Assembly (NCBI GenBank): GCA_037969115.1
Contig: JBBKWQ010000276.1
Location: forward strand, 1-32,162
Length of the DNA stretch: 32,162 nucleotides
Origin: JBBKWQ01 sp037969115
GTDB taxonomy: Bacteria > Actinomycetota > Acidimicrobiia > Acidimicrobiales > Ilumatobacteraceae
Reading direction: 5' to 3'
Position 1 is the stretch's first letter; the number at the start of each line of letters is the position of its first letter. The notes under the pieces are model-generated. The model saw nothing but the letters and a program-made list of their open reading frames with translations, had not been told where the DNA came from and searched no databases. This document shows, in pieces, positions 15,010 through 22,675 of the stretch. The position numbers were made by a program, and so were the translations under genes.

Positions 15010-15617
15010 CGACGTTCTCCTCGCGGCCATTCGCATTCCTCGTCACGGCATCGCTGCTCTGCGCCGGTTGCGCCATCAAGACCGAAGAGTCGTACCGCGA
15101 CGTCCCGGTGCTCGACCGCACACTCGGGGCGAGCGCCGCGTCGGGCGACGCCGAGGCCGAAGGAGCGAGCCGGATCTATCTCGCGGCCCTGACGGAAGCA
15201 GGAGATCGGCGTCTTCGCAGCGTCCAACGCGACGTGGTCGGCGACGACCTTGCCGTGCTCGAATCACTCTTCCGTGGACCGAACGACGACGAGGTCGCCA
15301 AACAACTCTCTTCGATCATCCCCAGCACGGCCGAGGTCATCGATGCGCGAAGCGTCGGCGACATCTTGATCGTCGATGTCACGAGCGACATCACCGAGCT
15401 CACCACCGACAGCCTCATCTTCGCCGTTGCTCAGATCGTCTACACCGCTTCAGAGATCGACGGAATCGACGCAGTGCGCCTTCGTGTCGACGGAGCACCG
15501 TTCACGTGGCCGCTCGGAAACGGTGAGCCCAGCACCGGTGTGCTGCGAACGTACGACTATCCCGCGCTCATCCAGTCGGCCCAGCCTGCCTACCCGGCAG
15601 TGCCGTCGCCGGGCTGA
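15006..15617 (+). CDS. GerMN-domain lipoprotein (LpqB-like)
   Basis: A 203-residue secreted lipoprotein. The signal peptide (RPFAFLVTASLLCAGC) ends at Cys22, the predicted lipidation site; the -3 residue is cysteine, which is not the standard lipobox leucine. After a short linker a GerMN-type domain (about residues 50-175) is suggested by RIYLAAL near its start, LESLFRGPNDDEV, and the segment ITELTTDSLIFAVAQIVYT followed by VRLRVDGAPFTWPLG. LpqB of mycobacteria pairs a GerMN domain with a beta-propeller; here only the GerMN part is present. Coupling to the kinase gene (GTGA) suggests it modulates the sensor at the outer face of the membrane. Confidence 0.82.
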   Translation: MTTFSSRPFAFLVTASLLCAGCAIKTEESYRDVPVLDRTLGASAASGDAEAEGASRIYLAALTEAGDRRLRSVQRDVVGDDLAVLESLFRGPNDDEVAKQLSSIIPSTAEVIDARSVGDILIVDVTSDITELTTDSLIFAVAQIVYTASEIDGIDAVRLRVDGAPFTWPLGNGEPSTGVLRTYDYPALIQSAQPAYPAVPSPG

Positions 15618-15638
15618 CCCTGGGGCGGCTGGCGCACG

Positions 15639-16673
15639 TCACGCGAAGAAGACCTCGGCGACACCGTGGTACAGCTCCATGTCGAGCGTTCTCGTCCTGC
15701 CGACGGCCTCGGTGAGCGGGGCCGTGGTGATGTCCTGGCCACGCAACGCGACCATCCGACCCCACTGCTGTTCGTGCACCGCAATCGCCGCGGCCACACC
15801 GAAGCGCGTCGAAAGCACCCGGTCGAAGGCGGTCGGTGTGCCTCCTCGTTGGACGTGTCCGAGCAGCACCGGGCGGGTTTCGAACCCCGTCCGTCGCCCG
15901 ATCTCCTCTGCCACGATCTGACCCATCCCGCCCAATCGGACGTGTCCGAAGCGGTCGATCTCGCGCTCGTCGATGGTGATCGTGCCCTCCCGCGGCGTGG
16001 CGCCCTCCGCGACCACCACGATCGATGCGTAGCGGCCACGCTGGTGACGCCGCAGAATGTGCCGACAGACCTCGTCCATATCGAAGGGGATCTCTGGAAT
16101 GAGCACCACGGTGGCACCACCGGCAATGCCTGCCTCGGCGGCGATCCAGCCACTGTGGCGGCCCATGACCTCGACGACCATGACCCGGTTGTGACTCTCA
16201 GCGGTGGTGTGCAACCGGTCGATCGCATCCGTCGCGATCTGTACGGCGGTGTTGAACCCGAATGTCATGTCGGTGCCCATGATGTCGTTGTCGATCGTCT
16301 TGGGGACACCGACGATCGGAAGCCCACGCTCGGTATGGAGCTGACACGCAACGCTCAACGAACCGTTCCCACCCACGACGATCAACCCATCGAGACCCAT
16401 GTCGGAGATCGTCGCCTCGACCGCTTCGACGCCGCCCTCGTCGTCGAAGGGACTTCCGCGCCGTGTCCCGAGCACGGTGCCGCCCCGCGGCAAGAGTCCC
16501 CGCATCGACTCGACGGTGAGCGGCACCGTCCGGCGCTCCCGAACACCGTCCCAGGCGTCACGGAACCCGACGATCTCGGCACCGTAATGACGTTCGCCCT
16601 TTCGAACGATCGCGCGCAGCACCGCGTTCAATCCAGGACAGTCGCCGCCGCCGGTCAGGACTCCAACACGCAC
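15639..16673 (-). CDS. pfkA: 6-phosphofructokinase (group III, ATP/PPi type uncertain)
   Basis: Phosphorylates fructose 6-phosphate to fructose 1,6-bisphosphate. The 344-residue product has VGVLTGGGDCPGLNAVLRA (3-21), the substrate motif PKTIDND (124-130, catalytic Asp128), MGRHSGW (170-176) and RPVLLGHVQRGG near the end. Donor-specificity positions are mixed: GGNGS (101-105) has Gly104, as in ATP enzymes, but Asn103 where the Mg-binding aspartate normally sits, and Lys125 (PKT rather than PGT), as in PPi or group III actinomycete enzymes. ATP is the likelier donor from Gly104, but this is not settled. The GTG start at 16673 has TAGGCT seven bases upstream; it converges with the lipoprotein gene, 21 bp apart. 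Confidence 0.93.
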   Translation of the reverse strand: MRVGVLTGGGDCPGLNAVLRAIVRKGERHYGAEIVGFRDAWDGVRERRTVPLTVESMRGLLPRGGTVLGTRRGSPFDDEGGVEAVEATISDMGLDGLIVVGGNGSLSVACQLHTERGLPIVGVPKTIDNDIMGTDMTFGFNTAVQIATDAIDRLHTTAESHNRVMVVEVMGRHSGWIAAEAGIAGGATVVLIPEIPFDMDEVCRHILRRHQRGRYASIVVVAEGATPREGTITIDEREIDRFGHVRLGGMGQIVAEEIGRRTGFETRPVLLGHVQRGGTPTAFDRVLSTRFGVAAAIAVHEQQWGRMVALRGQDITTAPLTEAVGRTRTLDMELYHGVAEVFFA

Positions 16674-16680
16674 CTCGCAG

Positions 16681-16686
16681 AGCCTA
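16681..16686 (-). promoter_or_regulatory. -10 element for phosphofructokinase
   Basis: TAGGCT on the minus strand, seven bases before the GTG at 16673; fixes the start 17 codons inside the longest open frame. Confidence 0.6.
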
Positions 16687-16739
16687 GGTTGCCCGAAAGG
16701 AAAGACCGACGGATCGCAGCACACCAGCGTGAGGCGATC

Positions 16740-16766
16740 GGAAATGCGCGCGGTGCGCCGATTTCC
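16740..16766. promoter_or_regulatory. Imperfect inverted repeat between divergent genes
   Basis: GGAAAT...ATTTCC arms (16740-16745 and 16761-16766) enclose a second GCGC/GCGC pairing. It lies between the phosphofructokinase promoter and the start of the 125-aa membrane protein, so it could be an operator or an RNA hairpin upstream of that gene. Confidence 0.3.
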
Positions 16767-16784
16767 TGCTACAAGGGTGGCGAT

Positions 16785-17162
16785 ATGGCATGGGATCCGA
16801 GTCGACCAGTTCCGTGGAAACGCCTGGCTCGCGAATGGGTGATCTACGCGGTCGTCATGTCGGCGATCTTCCTGGCGTTCTTCCGTGACGGCGGTGTGGC
16901 CGGGCCACTTGCCGGCATCCTGGTCAGCGGACCCCTCTATCTGACGTTCGGCGCAATCCTGGCGAAGTTCGGGTACTCACGCGATCAGCTCAAGCTGAGG
17001 GCCGCGGACCGAGCAGGCTCGTCCGGTCGGTCGTCGAAGCGTGGCAAGTCGTCGAGTGCCGACCAGGCCGGGCGGGAACAGAGGGTCAAGCCGCCACCCA
17101 CCAAGCGGACGTCGACAGGACCATCGAACCGGCCGCAATCGAAGAAGCGCAAGAAGCGGTAG
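16785..17162 (+). CDS. Small membrane protein with basic tail, unknown function (125 aa)
   Basis: The 125-residue product starts MAWDPSRPVPWKRLAREW and has two hydrophobic segments (about residues 18-34 and 38-60), the second ending LAKFGYSRDQLKLR. A low-complexity, very basic tail of about 55 residues follows (many Lys, Arg, Ser, Gln), presumably cytoplasmic and possibly nucleic-acid- or membrane-binding. AAGGGTGG upstream of the ATG is a good ribosome binding site. It resembles the small actinomycete membrane proteins grouped as DUF4229, but I am not certain of that. It is followed, 29 bp later, by glpK, which has its own -10 element. Confidence 0.75.
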   Translation: MAWDPSRPVPWKRLAREWVIYAVVMSAIFLAFFRDGGVAGPLAGILVSGPLYLTFGAILAKFGYSRDQLKLRAADRAGSSGRSSKRGKSSSADQAGREQRVKPPPTKRTSTGPSNRPQSKKRKKR

Positions 17163-17177
17163 CCGACCCGCACGAAG

Positions 17178-17183
17178 TACGGT
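17178..17183 (+). promoter_or_regulatory. -10 element for glpK
   Basis: TACGGT lies eight bases before the GTG at 17192; consistent with a leaderless glpK message. Confidence 0.5.
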
Positions 17184-17191
17184 GTCGGTCC

Positions 17192-18679
17192 GTGACTGAC
17201 ACCTGCGTGATCGCGATCGACGCCGGCACCACCGGGGTGCGGAGCCGGGCGGTGTTCCCCGACGGTCGTCCGTCGCTAGCGTCATACCGCGAGTTCACGC
17301 AGTACTTCCCCGAGCCCGGTTGGGTCGAGCACGACGTGAACGAGATCTGGGACGCCGTGGTCGCCACACTTTCCGAGGTGGTTGCGCAAGTGGGCCACCC
17401 GAACGTGGGAGCGATCGGCATTACGAATCAGCGCGAGACCGTGGTGGCCTGGAACCGCGAAACCGGACAACCGTACGGGTCCGCGATCGTCTGGCAGGAC
17501 CGCCGAACGGCGCAACGATGTGATGAGCTCACCGCACAGGGTCACCTCGACCTCGTTCGTTCGACGACCGGCCTCGTCCTCGACCCGTATTTCAGCGGCA
17601 CGAAGTTCGAATGGTTGCTCCAGCAGCGCAACATCCCGGTCGACGATGCGCTGGCGCTGGGCACGATCGATTCCTGGCTGGTCTGGAATCTCACGGGCGG
17701 CGAAGCGTTCGTCACCGACGTCACCAATGCCAGCCGGACGATGTTGTACGACATCGGCGAGCGGCAGTGGTCACAGAGCCTGTGCGATCTCCTGCATGTT
17801 CCGATGTCGGCCCTGCCGGAGGTTCGCCCGTCGAGCGGCCGATTCGGCGTCACCACCGACCAATCTGGAGCGCCTGCGGGCATCCCGATCAGCGGCATCG
17901 CGGGCGATCAGCAGGCCGCCCTGTTCGGGCAGGCGTGCTTCGAGCCCGGCATGGCCAAGAACACATACGGAACTGGCAGCTTCGTGCTGATGAACGTGGG
18001 GTCGGCCTGCCCGCCTCCGACCGAGGGGATGCTCAGCACGATCGCCTGGGAGCTCTCCGACGGCACGATCGCCTACGCACTCGAAGGAGCGATCTTCGTC
18101 ACGGGCGCCGCGATCCAGTGGCTGCGAGACGGCATCAACATCATCGACGACGCTTCCGAAACCGGTCCGCTGGCAGCCAGCGTCGATGACTCGGGAGGCG
18201 TCTTCGCTGTGCCGGCGTTCGCCGGGCTGGGATCGCCGTGGTGGGATCCCTATGCACGCGGCACCATCATCGGCATCACGCGCGGAACCACGCGTGCACA
18301 CATCACCAGGGCCGTCGTCGAATCGATGGCGTACCAGGTCAGGGACGCAGTCGACGCGATGGTCGCGGCGTGTGGTACCCCGATCGTCGATCTCCGGGTC
18401 GATGGTGGTGCCTCGGTGATGGATCTCCTCCTGCAGATGCAGGCCGACCAGCTCGGCGTTGCCGTTCGCCGCCCGGTCGACCAGGAGACCACGGCGCTCG
18501 GTGCTGCGTTCCTGGCCGGTCTCGCCGAGGGGATCTGGCCCGATCTCGATTCGATCGCCGCCACCTGGCACCTCGATGCGGCGTTCGAGCCCGACCCCGA
18601 TCGCACGTTGGCCGACCTCGGTCACCGCCAATGGCTGCGGGCGCTCGACCGTTCGCGCAACTGGGTCGAGCACAGCTGA
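17192..18679 (+). CDS. glpK: Glycerol kinase
   Basis: Converts glycerol and ATP to sn-glycerol 3-phosphate, in the cytoplasm. The 495-residue protein has the normal length and the FGGY-family features: phosphate loop IDAGTTGVRSR (9-19), the glycerol-binding segment ITNQRETVVAWNRETG, IVWQDRRT, DPYFSGTKFEWLL, the catalytic-aspartate block ISGIAGDQQAALFGQ, and the ATP-binding GTGSFVLMNVG and DGGASVMDLLLQMQAD. In the first loop the usual DQGTT is DAGTT. No glycerol facilitator or GlpD lies next to it, so it stands alone here. The GTG start is supported by TACGGT eight bases upstream. Confidence 0.97.
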   Translation: MTDTCVIAIDAGTTGVRSRAVFPDGRPSLASYREFTQYFPEPGWVEHDVNEIWDAVVATLSEVVAQVGHPNVGAIGITNQRETVVAWNRETGQPYGSAIVWQDRRTAQRCDELTAQGHLDLVRSTTGLVLDPYFSGTKFEWLLQQRNIPVDDALALGTIDSWLVWNLTGGEAFVTDVTNASRTMLYDIGERQWSQSLCDLLHVPMSALPEVRPSSGRFGVTTDQSGAPAGIPISGIAGDQQAALFGQACFEPGMAKNTYGTGSFVLMNVGSACPPPTEGMLSTIAWELSDGTIAYALEGAIFVTGAAIQWLRDGINIIDDASETGPLAASVDDSGGVFAVPAFAGLGSPWWDPYARGTIIGITRGTTRAHITRAVVESMAYQVRDAVDAMVAACGTPIVDLRVDGGASVMDLLLQMQADQLGVAVRRPVDQETTALGAAFLAGLAEGIWPDLDSIAATWHLDAAFEPDPDRTLADLGHRQWLRALDRSRNWVEHS

Positions 18680-18711
18680 CCTCCCCGACCCGGTGACGAA
18701 TCCGCTCGAGT

Positions 18712-18743
18712 CGCCTGCAGAGCCACCGTTGGTTTCGCAGGCG
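18712..18743. terminator. Bidirectional hairpin between convergent glpK and ACT-domain genes
   Basis: CGCCTGC (18712-18718) pairs with GCAGGCG (18737-18743) around an 18-base loop that can partly fold on itself (CCA/TGG). It lies in the 65-bp convergent gap, as expected for a shared terminator. There is no T-tract on either strand. Confidence 0.5.
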
Positions 18744-18744
18744 C

Positions 18745-19407
18745 TCAGAGCAGGTCGGGTACCGGTTGTGTGAGGAGGGCGTCGACGAGGCGGCCGAGCA
18801 CCGACACGCGAATCCGCTCGCGTTCGTGCACAGGCCGGTCCGATCGGCCGGCGATGATCGACAGTTCGGACCCGGGCAGATGCGTCCAGATGAGATCGCT
18901 CGGACGCCAACTGCGTGTGGTCGACTCGCGATCGTCGTCGTCGTGCGCAAGGTGAACCGAACCACGACGGAACGCCAGCAGCCAGTCACGTCCGGGGACA
19001 TCACCCGACTCCAAGATCACCTCGTCGTCGCTCACGACGGCCACCCACGACGCGTCGGTTTGCTCGCGCACGCCGTGCACCAGCGCATCGATGCGATCCT
19101 CGGGATCGGCCTCGGCCACTTCGGCGCCGAGGACGAGTACCGCCAGATCGGGCTCGACGCGGCTCTCGTCGATCACGCGGACGTGTTCGACCGAGACCTC
19201 CTCGACCGACCCGATCTCGGCGATCAGCAGATCGAGCAGGCCGTCATGGGGCAGCCCGACCACGAGTTCGTCGACCACTCGGCCTCCGCCGACTTCGAGG
19301 ATCTCGATACCGAGCACATCGCCCCGGACCGCGCCGATTCTACTCGCAACGAGCCCGAGCGCCCCAGGGCGATCGGGGAGCCAAACCCGAACCACGACGT
19401 GCTGCAT
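18745..19407 (-). CDS. ACT-domain protein, function unknown
   Basis: A 220-residue cytoplasmic protein. The N-terminal 75 residues form an ACT ligand-binding domain: VVVRVWLPDRPGALGLVASRI, then DVLGIEILEVGGGRVVDELVV and a third strand, the usual beta-alpha-beta pattern with Asp-Arg-Pro-Gly at the ligand loop. The remainder (about 90-220) is acidic and has no recognised family; it may be a GAF-like or degenerate sensory domain (ASWVAVVSDDEVILESGDV). The ATG start has TACGGT seven bases upstream. The neighbouring aminotransferase on the same strand makes amino-acid sensing plausible, but nothing here proves the ligand. Confidence 0.8.
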   Translation of the reverse strand: MQHVVVRVWLPDRPGALGLVASRIGAVRGDVLGIEILEVGGGRVVDELVVGLPHDGLLDLLIAEIGSVEEVSVEHVRVIDESRVEPDLAVLVLGAEVAEADPEDRIDALVHGVREQTDASWVAVVSDDEVILESGDVPGRDWLLAFRRGSVHLAHDDDDRESTTRSWRPSDLIWTHLPGSELSIIAGRSDRPVHERERIRVSVLGRLVDALLTQPVPDLL

Positions 19408-19414
19408 GAAGGGG

Positions 19415-19420
19415 ACCGTA
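19415..19420 (-). promoter_or_regulatory. -10 element for the ACT-domain gene
   Basis: TACGGT on the minus strand, seven bases before the ATG at 19407. It is identical to the hexamer before glpK. Confidence 0.55.
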
Positions 19421-19461
19421 CCGACGTGATGTGACAGCGGTGTGAACGACGTGTGTGCATT

Positions 19462-19483
19462 CTGATCGCGTCGCGGCGATCAG
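19462..19483 (-). terminator. Terminator hairpin at the end of the aminotransferase gene
   Basis: An 8-bp perfect stem (CTGATCGC / GCGATCAG) with a 6-base loop includes the aminotransferase stop codon (19480-19482) in its upstream arm. It separates this gene from the ACT-domain gene, which has its own -10 element. Confidence 0.55.
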
Positions 19484-20685
19484 CCCAGCTTGGTGAGACC
19501 CCGGCGGAGGTTGCGAATGGCCTGCTGAATGCGCTTCTCGTTCTCGATCAACGCAAACCGGGCGTAGCCCTCGCCACCGGGGCCGAACCCGAGACCGGGC
19601 GAGAGGGCCACGTCGCACTCCTTGACCACCATCGAGCAGAATTCGACCGAATCCATGTCGGCGTACGCTTCGGGAATCGGGGCCCACACGAACATCGAGC
19701 CGCCGGGCTTCGGAACGTGCCACCCGATCCGTTCCAAACCATCGATCAGTGCGTCACATCGCCGTTCGTATGTGGCACAAATCTCCTTGGGGAACTCGGG
19801 CTGCTCGTTGAGCGTGACGGTGGCTGCGATCTGGACGGGCTGGAACATGCCGTAGTCGAGGTAGCTCTTCAGCTTCACCAATGCCTGAACGACTTCTGCG
19901 TTGCCCACCATGAACGCACAGCGCCAGCCGGCCATCGAGAACGATTTGGTCATCGAGTACTGCTCGACGGCAACGTCTTTCGCGCCTCGTGCCTGGAGGA
20001 TGCTCGGTGGCTTGACGCCGTTGAAGCCGACGTCGGCGTACGCGAAGTCGTGCACCACGATCATGTCTCGCTCGCGACAGAAGTCGACGACACGCTGCAT
20101 GAACTCCAAGTCGACACACGCACCGGTCGGGTTGTGCGGGAACGAGATCACGAGCACCCGCGGCTTGGGCCAACCGACGTCGTACGCCGTGTGGAGGCTG
20201 TCGAAGAAGTCCTCTGCGAAGTTGTCGCGCTTTTCAGGGTCGGTGAGTCCGCGCATGGGCACCTGACGCAGATCGGCTCCGGCAAACAGCGGTCCGTAGA
20301 TGTGAATCGGGTAGCTGGGGCTCGGCACGATGGCTGCGTCGCCGCGGTCGAGCAGCACCCACATGAGGTGACTGAAGCCTTCTTTGGAACCGATCGTGTT
20401 CGTGATCTCGAACTCGGGGTCGAGGTCGACGTCCCACGTGGCCTTGTAGTAACCGGCGATCGCCTCGCGTAGTTTCGGCAGGCCGCGGCTCAGCGAATAT
20501 CGATGGTTCCGAGGGTTCCGCGCCGCTTCGGCGAGCTTCTCGACGGCGATGTCGGGCGACGGGATGTCGGGATTGCCGAAGCCGAGATCGATGACATCTG
20601 CCCCGCCGCGACGTGCCTCGATCTTCAGATTGTTGATGATTGTGAACACGTATGGGGGCAGATTCTCGATCCGGCGGAACTCCAT
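19480..20685 (-). CDS. Class I/II aminotransferase, AlaC-like (alanine transaminase type)
   Basis: A PLP enzyme of fold type I, 401 residues. The N-terminus FRRIENLPPYVFTIINNLK matches the AlaC group of alanine transaminases. Visible features are DLGFGNPDIPSP, the substrate-binding SFPHNPTGA (181-189), Asp213 and Tyr216 (HDFAYAD) contacting PLP, the Schiff-base lysine 247 in QYSMTKSFSMAGWR, and the carboxylate-binding arginine near residue 376 (GYARFALIENE). All catalytic residues are in place. AlaC-type function (alanine and 2-oxoglutarate to pyruvate and glutamate) is inferred from similarity; other substrates are possible. The ATG start has TAGCCT six bases upstream. Confidence 0.93.
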   Translation of the reverse strand: MEFRRIENLPPYVFTIINNLKIEARRGGADVIDLGFGNPDIPSPDIAVEKLAEAARNPRNHRYSLSRGLPKLREAIAGYYKATWDVDLDPEFEITNTIGSKEGFSHLMWVLLDRGDAAIVPSPSYPIHIYGPLFAGADLRQVPMRGLTDPEKRDNFAEDFFDSLHTAYDVGWPKPRVLVISFPHNPTGACVDLEFMQRVVDFCRERDMIVVHDFAYADVGFNGVKPPSILQARGAKDVAVEQYSMTKSFSMAGWRCAFMVGNAEVVQALVKLKSYLDYGMFQPVQIAATVTLNEQPEFPKEICATYERRCDALIDGLERIGWHVPKPGGSMFVWAPIPEAYADMDSVEFCSMVVKECDVALSPGLGFGPGGEGYARFALIENEKRIQQAIRNLRRGLTKLG

Positions 20686-20691
20686 GCCGTC

Positions 20692-20697
20692 AGGCTA
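20692..20697 (-). promoter_or_regulatory. -10 element for the aminotransferase
   Basis: TAGCCT on the minus strand, six bases before the ATG at 20685. It lies in a 54-bp gap shared with the divergent pyrophosphatase gene, so the two promoters nearly abut. Confidence 0.55.
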
Positions 20698-20739
20698 TGC
20701 GATGGTCCTGTCGTCTGTTCAGTGTGGAAAGATGCCCCG

Positions 20740-21252
20740 GTGGAAAAGACCCCAGCCGACGGCTGCATCTTCGTCGTCATCGAGATCCCTCGCGGGAGCC
20801 GGAACAAGTACGAGATCGATCACGACGGGGGTCGGGTGTTTCTCGATCGTCGGCTGTTCACCGCCACCACCTATCCGGCCGACTACGGATTCCTGCCCGA
20901 CACACTCGCCGGCGACGGCGATCCGCTCGATGCGCTGGTGCTCCTGGAAGACCCGGTGTATCCGGGTGTCTGGGTCGAAGCACGTCCGGTCGGCGTGCTG
21001 TACATGCGCGACGAGGCGGGCGAGGACGCCAAACTCATCTGTGTCCCGTCGAAGGAACAACGATGGAACAAGGCGAACGACCTCCAGGACCTGCCACCCC
21101 AGTTGCTCGCCGAGATTCAGCACTTCTTCGAGGTCTACAAGGCGCTCGAACCCGGCAAGTACTCCTCCACCACGGGTCTCGGCGGCAAGAAAGAAGCGTG
21201 GTTGGAGATCGAAGCAGCTCGCGCCGCCTTCCCTGGTACCGCCGCGCACTGA
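20740..21252 (+). CDS. ppa: Inorganic pyrophosphatase (family I)
   Basis: Hydrolyses pyrophosphate to two phosphates with Mg2+, driving biosynthetic reactions. The 170-residue product has the family I core: IEIPRGSRNKYEIDHDGGRV (residues 15-34), YPADYGFLPDTLAGDGDPLD (with the DxDPxD active-site acidic triad at DGDPLD), and a C-terminal half with VPSKEQRWN, HFFEVYKALEPGK and GLGGKKEAW. The length is normal. The start is GTG at 20740, preceded by AAAGAT at six bases, a weak member of the hexamer pattern; GTG at 20722 is the alternative and would add six residues. It is divergent from the aminotransferase. Confidence 0.95.
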   Translation: MEKTPADGCIFVVIEIPRGSRNKYEIDHDGGRVFLDRRLFTATTYPADYGFLPDTLAGDGDPLDALVLLEDPVYPGVWVEARPVGVLYMRDEAGEDAKLICVPSKEQRWNKANDLQDLPPQLLAEIQHFFEVYKALEPGKYSSTTGLGGKKEAWLEIEAARAAFPGTAAH

Positions 21253-21275
21253 CCACCCCCGGGGTCGAGCGTCGA

Positions 21276-22244
21276 TCAGTCGTCGACGGTGTGCAGCAGT
21301 GCTGCGCCGACGGCGCCCGCGCGCTCATTCCACTCGGCGAACGCAACCAGCGGGTGTGGCCGAAGGTCGGGCTCGTAGATGAGTTCGCCGAACCACTTCT
21401 TGATCGGGTCGAGATACAGGTCGGCGCCGGCGGCGAGACCTCCGCCCAGCACGAACATCTCCGGATCGAGCACGTTGGTGAGATTCACCAGTCCGAGTGC
21501 GACCCAGCGGCCGAAATCGTCGATGACCGCGAGCGCATCGGCGTCTCCTTCGCGAGCGGCCCGTTGCACGTGTTCACCTCGAACTGCCTCCGGATCGCCA
21601 CCAGCGAGGTCGAGCACTCGACTCACCCGACGTCCCACCGCCGCCTCGCGAGCGAGCCGCGCCAATCCCGAACCCGACGCGTAGCGCTCCCAGCAGCCGC
21701 GGCGGCCGCAAGGACATGGCGGGCCGTCCGGATCGACCACCATGTGGCCGTATTCGCCGGCAAAACCGTTCTTGCCCCGCTGCAGACGTCCTCCGCACAC
21801 CACTCCGCCGCCGATGCCGGTACCGAGCGTGACGAGCATGAGATCAGTGGCGCCGCGTCCAGCTCCGAATTGCCATTCGGACAGCGTGGCGCACGTGGCG
21901 TCGTTGTCGACGCGCACGGGGTGCCCGACTCGCTTCTGCAACAGCCCGGCGACATCGAAGTCGGCAACGCCGTCGAGATTCGGTGCCGCCCTGAGGACGC
22001 CGTCACGTGTCACCAGACCCGGCACACCGACTCCGAGCGCGACGTGCTCACCGAACGACGACGCGAGTTCCGCCAACGTCTCGATCAACTTCGGCAGGCT
22101 GCCGACACCCCGCGGGGTGGGCCGACGATCCTCGGCGATGACCTCGCCGTCCGGGCTCAGCGCGACCCCGAGACATTTCGTACCGCCAACGTCGATGCCG
22201 ACGCTGATTCCGCCGGCCGCGCGACCGTCTGCGGTGTCACTCAC
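21276..22244 (-). CDS. ROK-family glucokinase
   Basis: Phosphorylates glucose (or a related hexose) with ATP. The 322-residue protein has every ROK element: GIDVGGTKCLG (16-26), the catalytic VDNDATCA (112-119, base Asp115), GTGIGGG (141-147), sugar-binding GEYGH (163-167), zinc ligands His167, Cys177, Cys179, Cys184, and VLGGGLA near the end. No DNA-binding domain is present. The GTG start overlaps the stop of the SRPBCC gene (GTGA). It ends a five-gene minus-strand unit, 23 bp from the convergent ppa. Glucose is the likely substrate by similarity. It contrasts with the degenerate ROK protein at 3406-4341. Confidence 0.94.
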   Translation of the reverse strand: MSDTADGRAAGGISVGIDVGGTKCLGVALSPDGEVIAEDRRPTPRGVGSLPKLIETLAELASSFGEHVALGVGVPGLVTRDGVLRAAPNLDGVADFDVAGLLQKRVGHPVRVDNDATCATLSEWQFGAGRGATDLMLVTLGTGIGGGVVCGGRLQRGKNGFAGEYGHMVVDPDGPPCPCGRRGCWERYASGSGLARLAREAAVGRRVSRVLDLAGGDPEAVRGEHVQRAAREGDADALAVIDDFGRWVALGLVNLTNVLDPEMFVLGGGLAAGADLYLDPIKKWFGELIYEPDLRPHPLVAFAEWNERAGAVGAALLHTVDD

Positions 22245-22675
22245 GTTTCGGCGAATGCCTTCAGTTCCTGGATGGCGTTGAGAATGCGGCGCTCTGCCCG
22301 CCGCTTCACGAAGCCAGGAAGGGGAACCACGAGTTCGATCGCCAGGTCGTACACGACCTGCGTGCCACCGTCGTGGGTGTGCGAGAAACGGTACGCGCCA
22401 TCGATGGAACGTTGGATGTCACCGCGGACCATGGTCCACGAAAGCACGCTCGGCGCATCGGAATAGTCGTACGACAGCGTGTAATGCGTGCTCCGGCCGA
22501 GCGCCGACGTGCGGAACTCGACCTCGGTCGCACGACCCTCGGAATCGCGGTGCGTGATCACGACGTCTTTCACATCGTGTGCCCATCGTGGGTAACGTTC
22601 GAGGTCGGTGGCAATTGCCCACACCTGATCGAGTGGGGCCGCAATCGTGATCGTTTCGGTAGCGGTCTCAGCCAT
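22241..22675 (-). CDS. SRPBCC (polyketide cyclase/START-like) family protein
   Basis: A 144-residue hydrophobic-cavity protein. The N-terminus ETITIAAPLDQVWAIATDLERYPRW is the classic SRPBCC opening strand and helix. A beta-sheet follows (VVITHRDSEGRATEVEFR, YTLSYDYSDAPSVLSW), then a C-terminal helix (FVKRRAERRILNAIQELKAF). The start is ATG at 22675, overlapping the upstream membrane-protein gene by eight bases; an ATG three codons earlier is also possible. Such proteins bind lipids or other hydrophobic ligands; the ligand is unknown. From memory, a related protein sits near pimB in mycobacteria. Confidence 0.9.
   Translation of the reverse strand: MAETATETITIAAPLDQVWAIATDLERYPRWAHDVKDVVITHRDSEGRATEVEFRTSALGRSTHYTLSYDYSDAPSVLSWTMVRGDIQRSIDGAYRFSHTHDGGTQVVYDLAIELVVPLPGFVKRRAERRILNAIQELKAFAET

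Noticed and set aside
13495..15036. 513-codon minus-strand open frame opposite the histidine kinase
   Set aside because: It is the complement of a clear kinase gene; high GC removes stop codons. The translation has no domain-like pattern and is full of His/Arg/Asp repeats typical of antisense frames.
21253..21275. CCCCGGGG palindrome between ppa and the glucokinase as a terminator
   Set aside because: The palindrome leaves almost no loop and has no T-tract; common by chance at this GC content.
20652..22466. 604-codon plus-strand open frame across the pyrophosphatase and glucokinase
   Set aside because: It runs out of frame through ppa and antisense through two well-recognised genes; no motif is visible in it.
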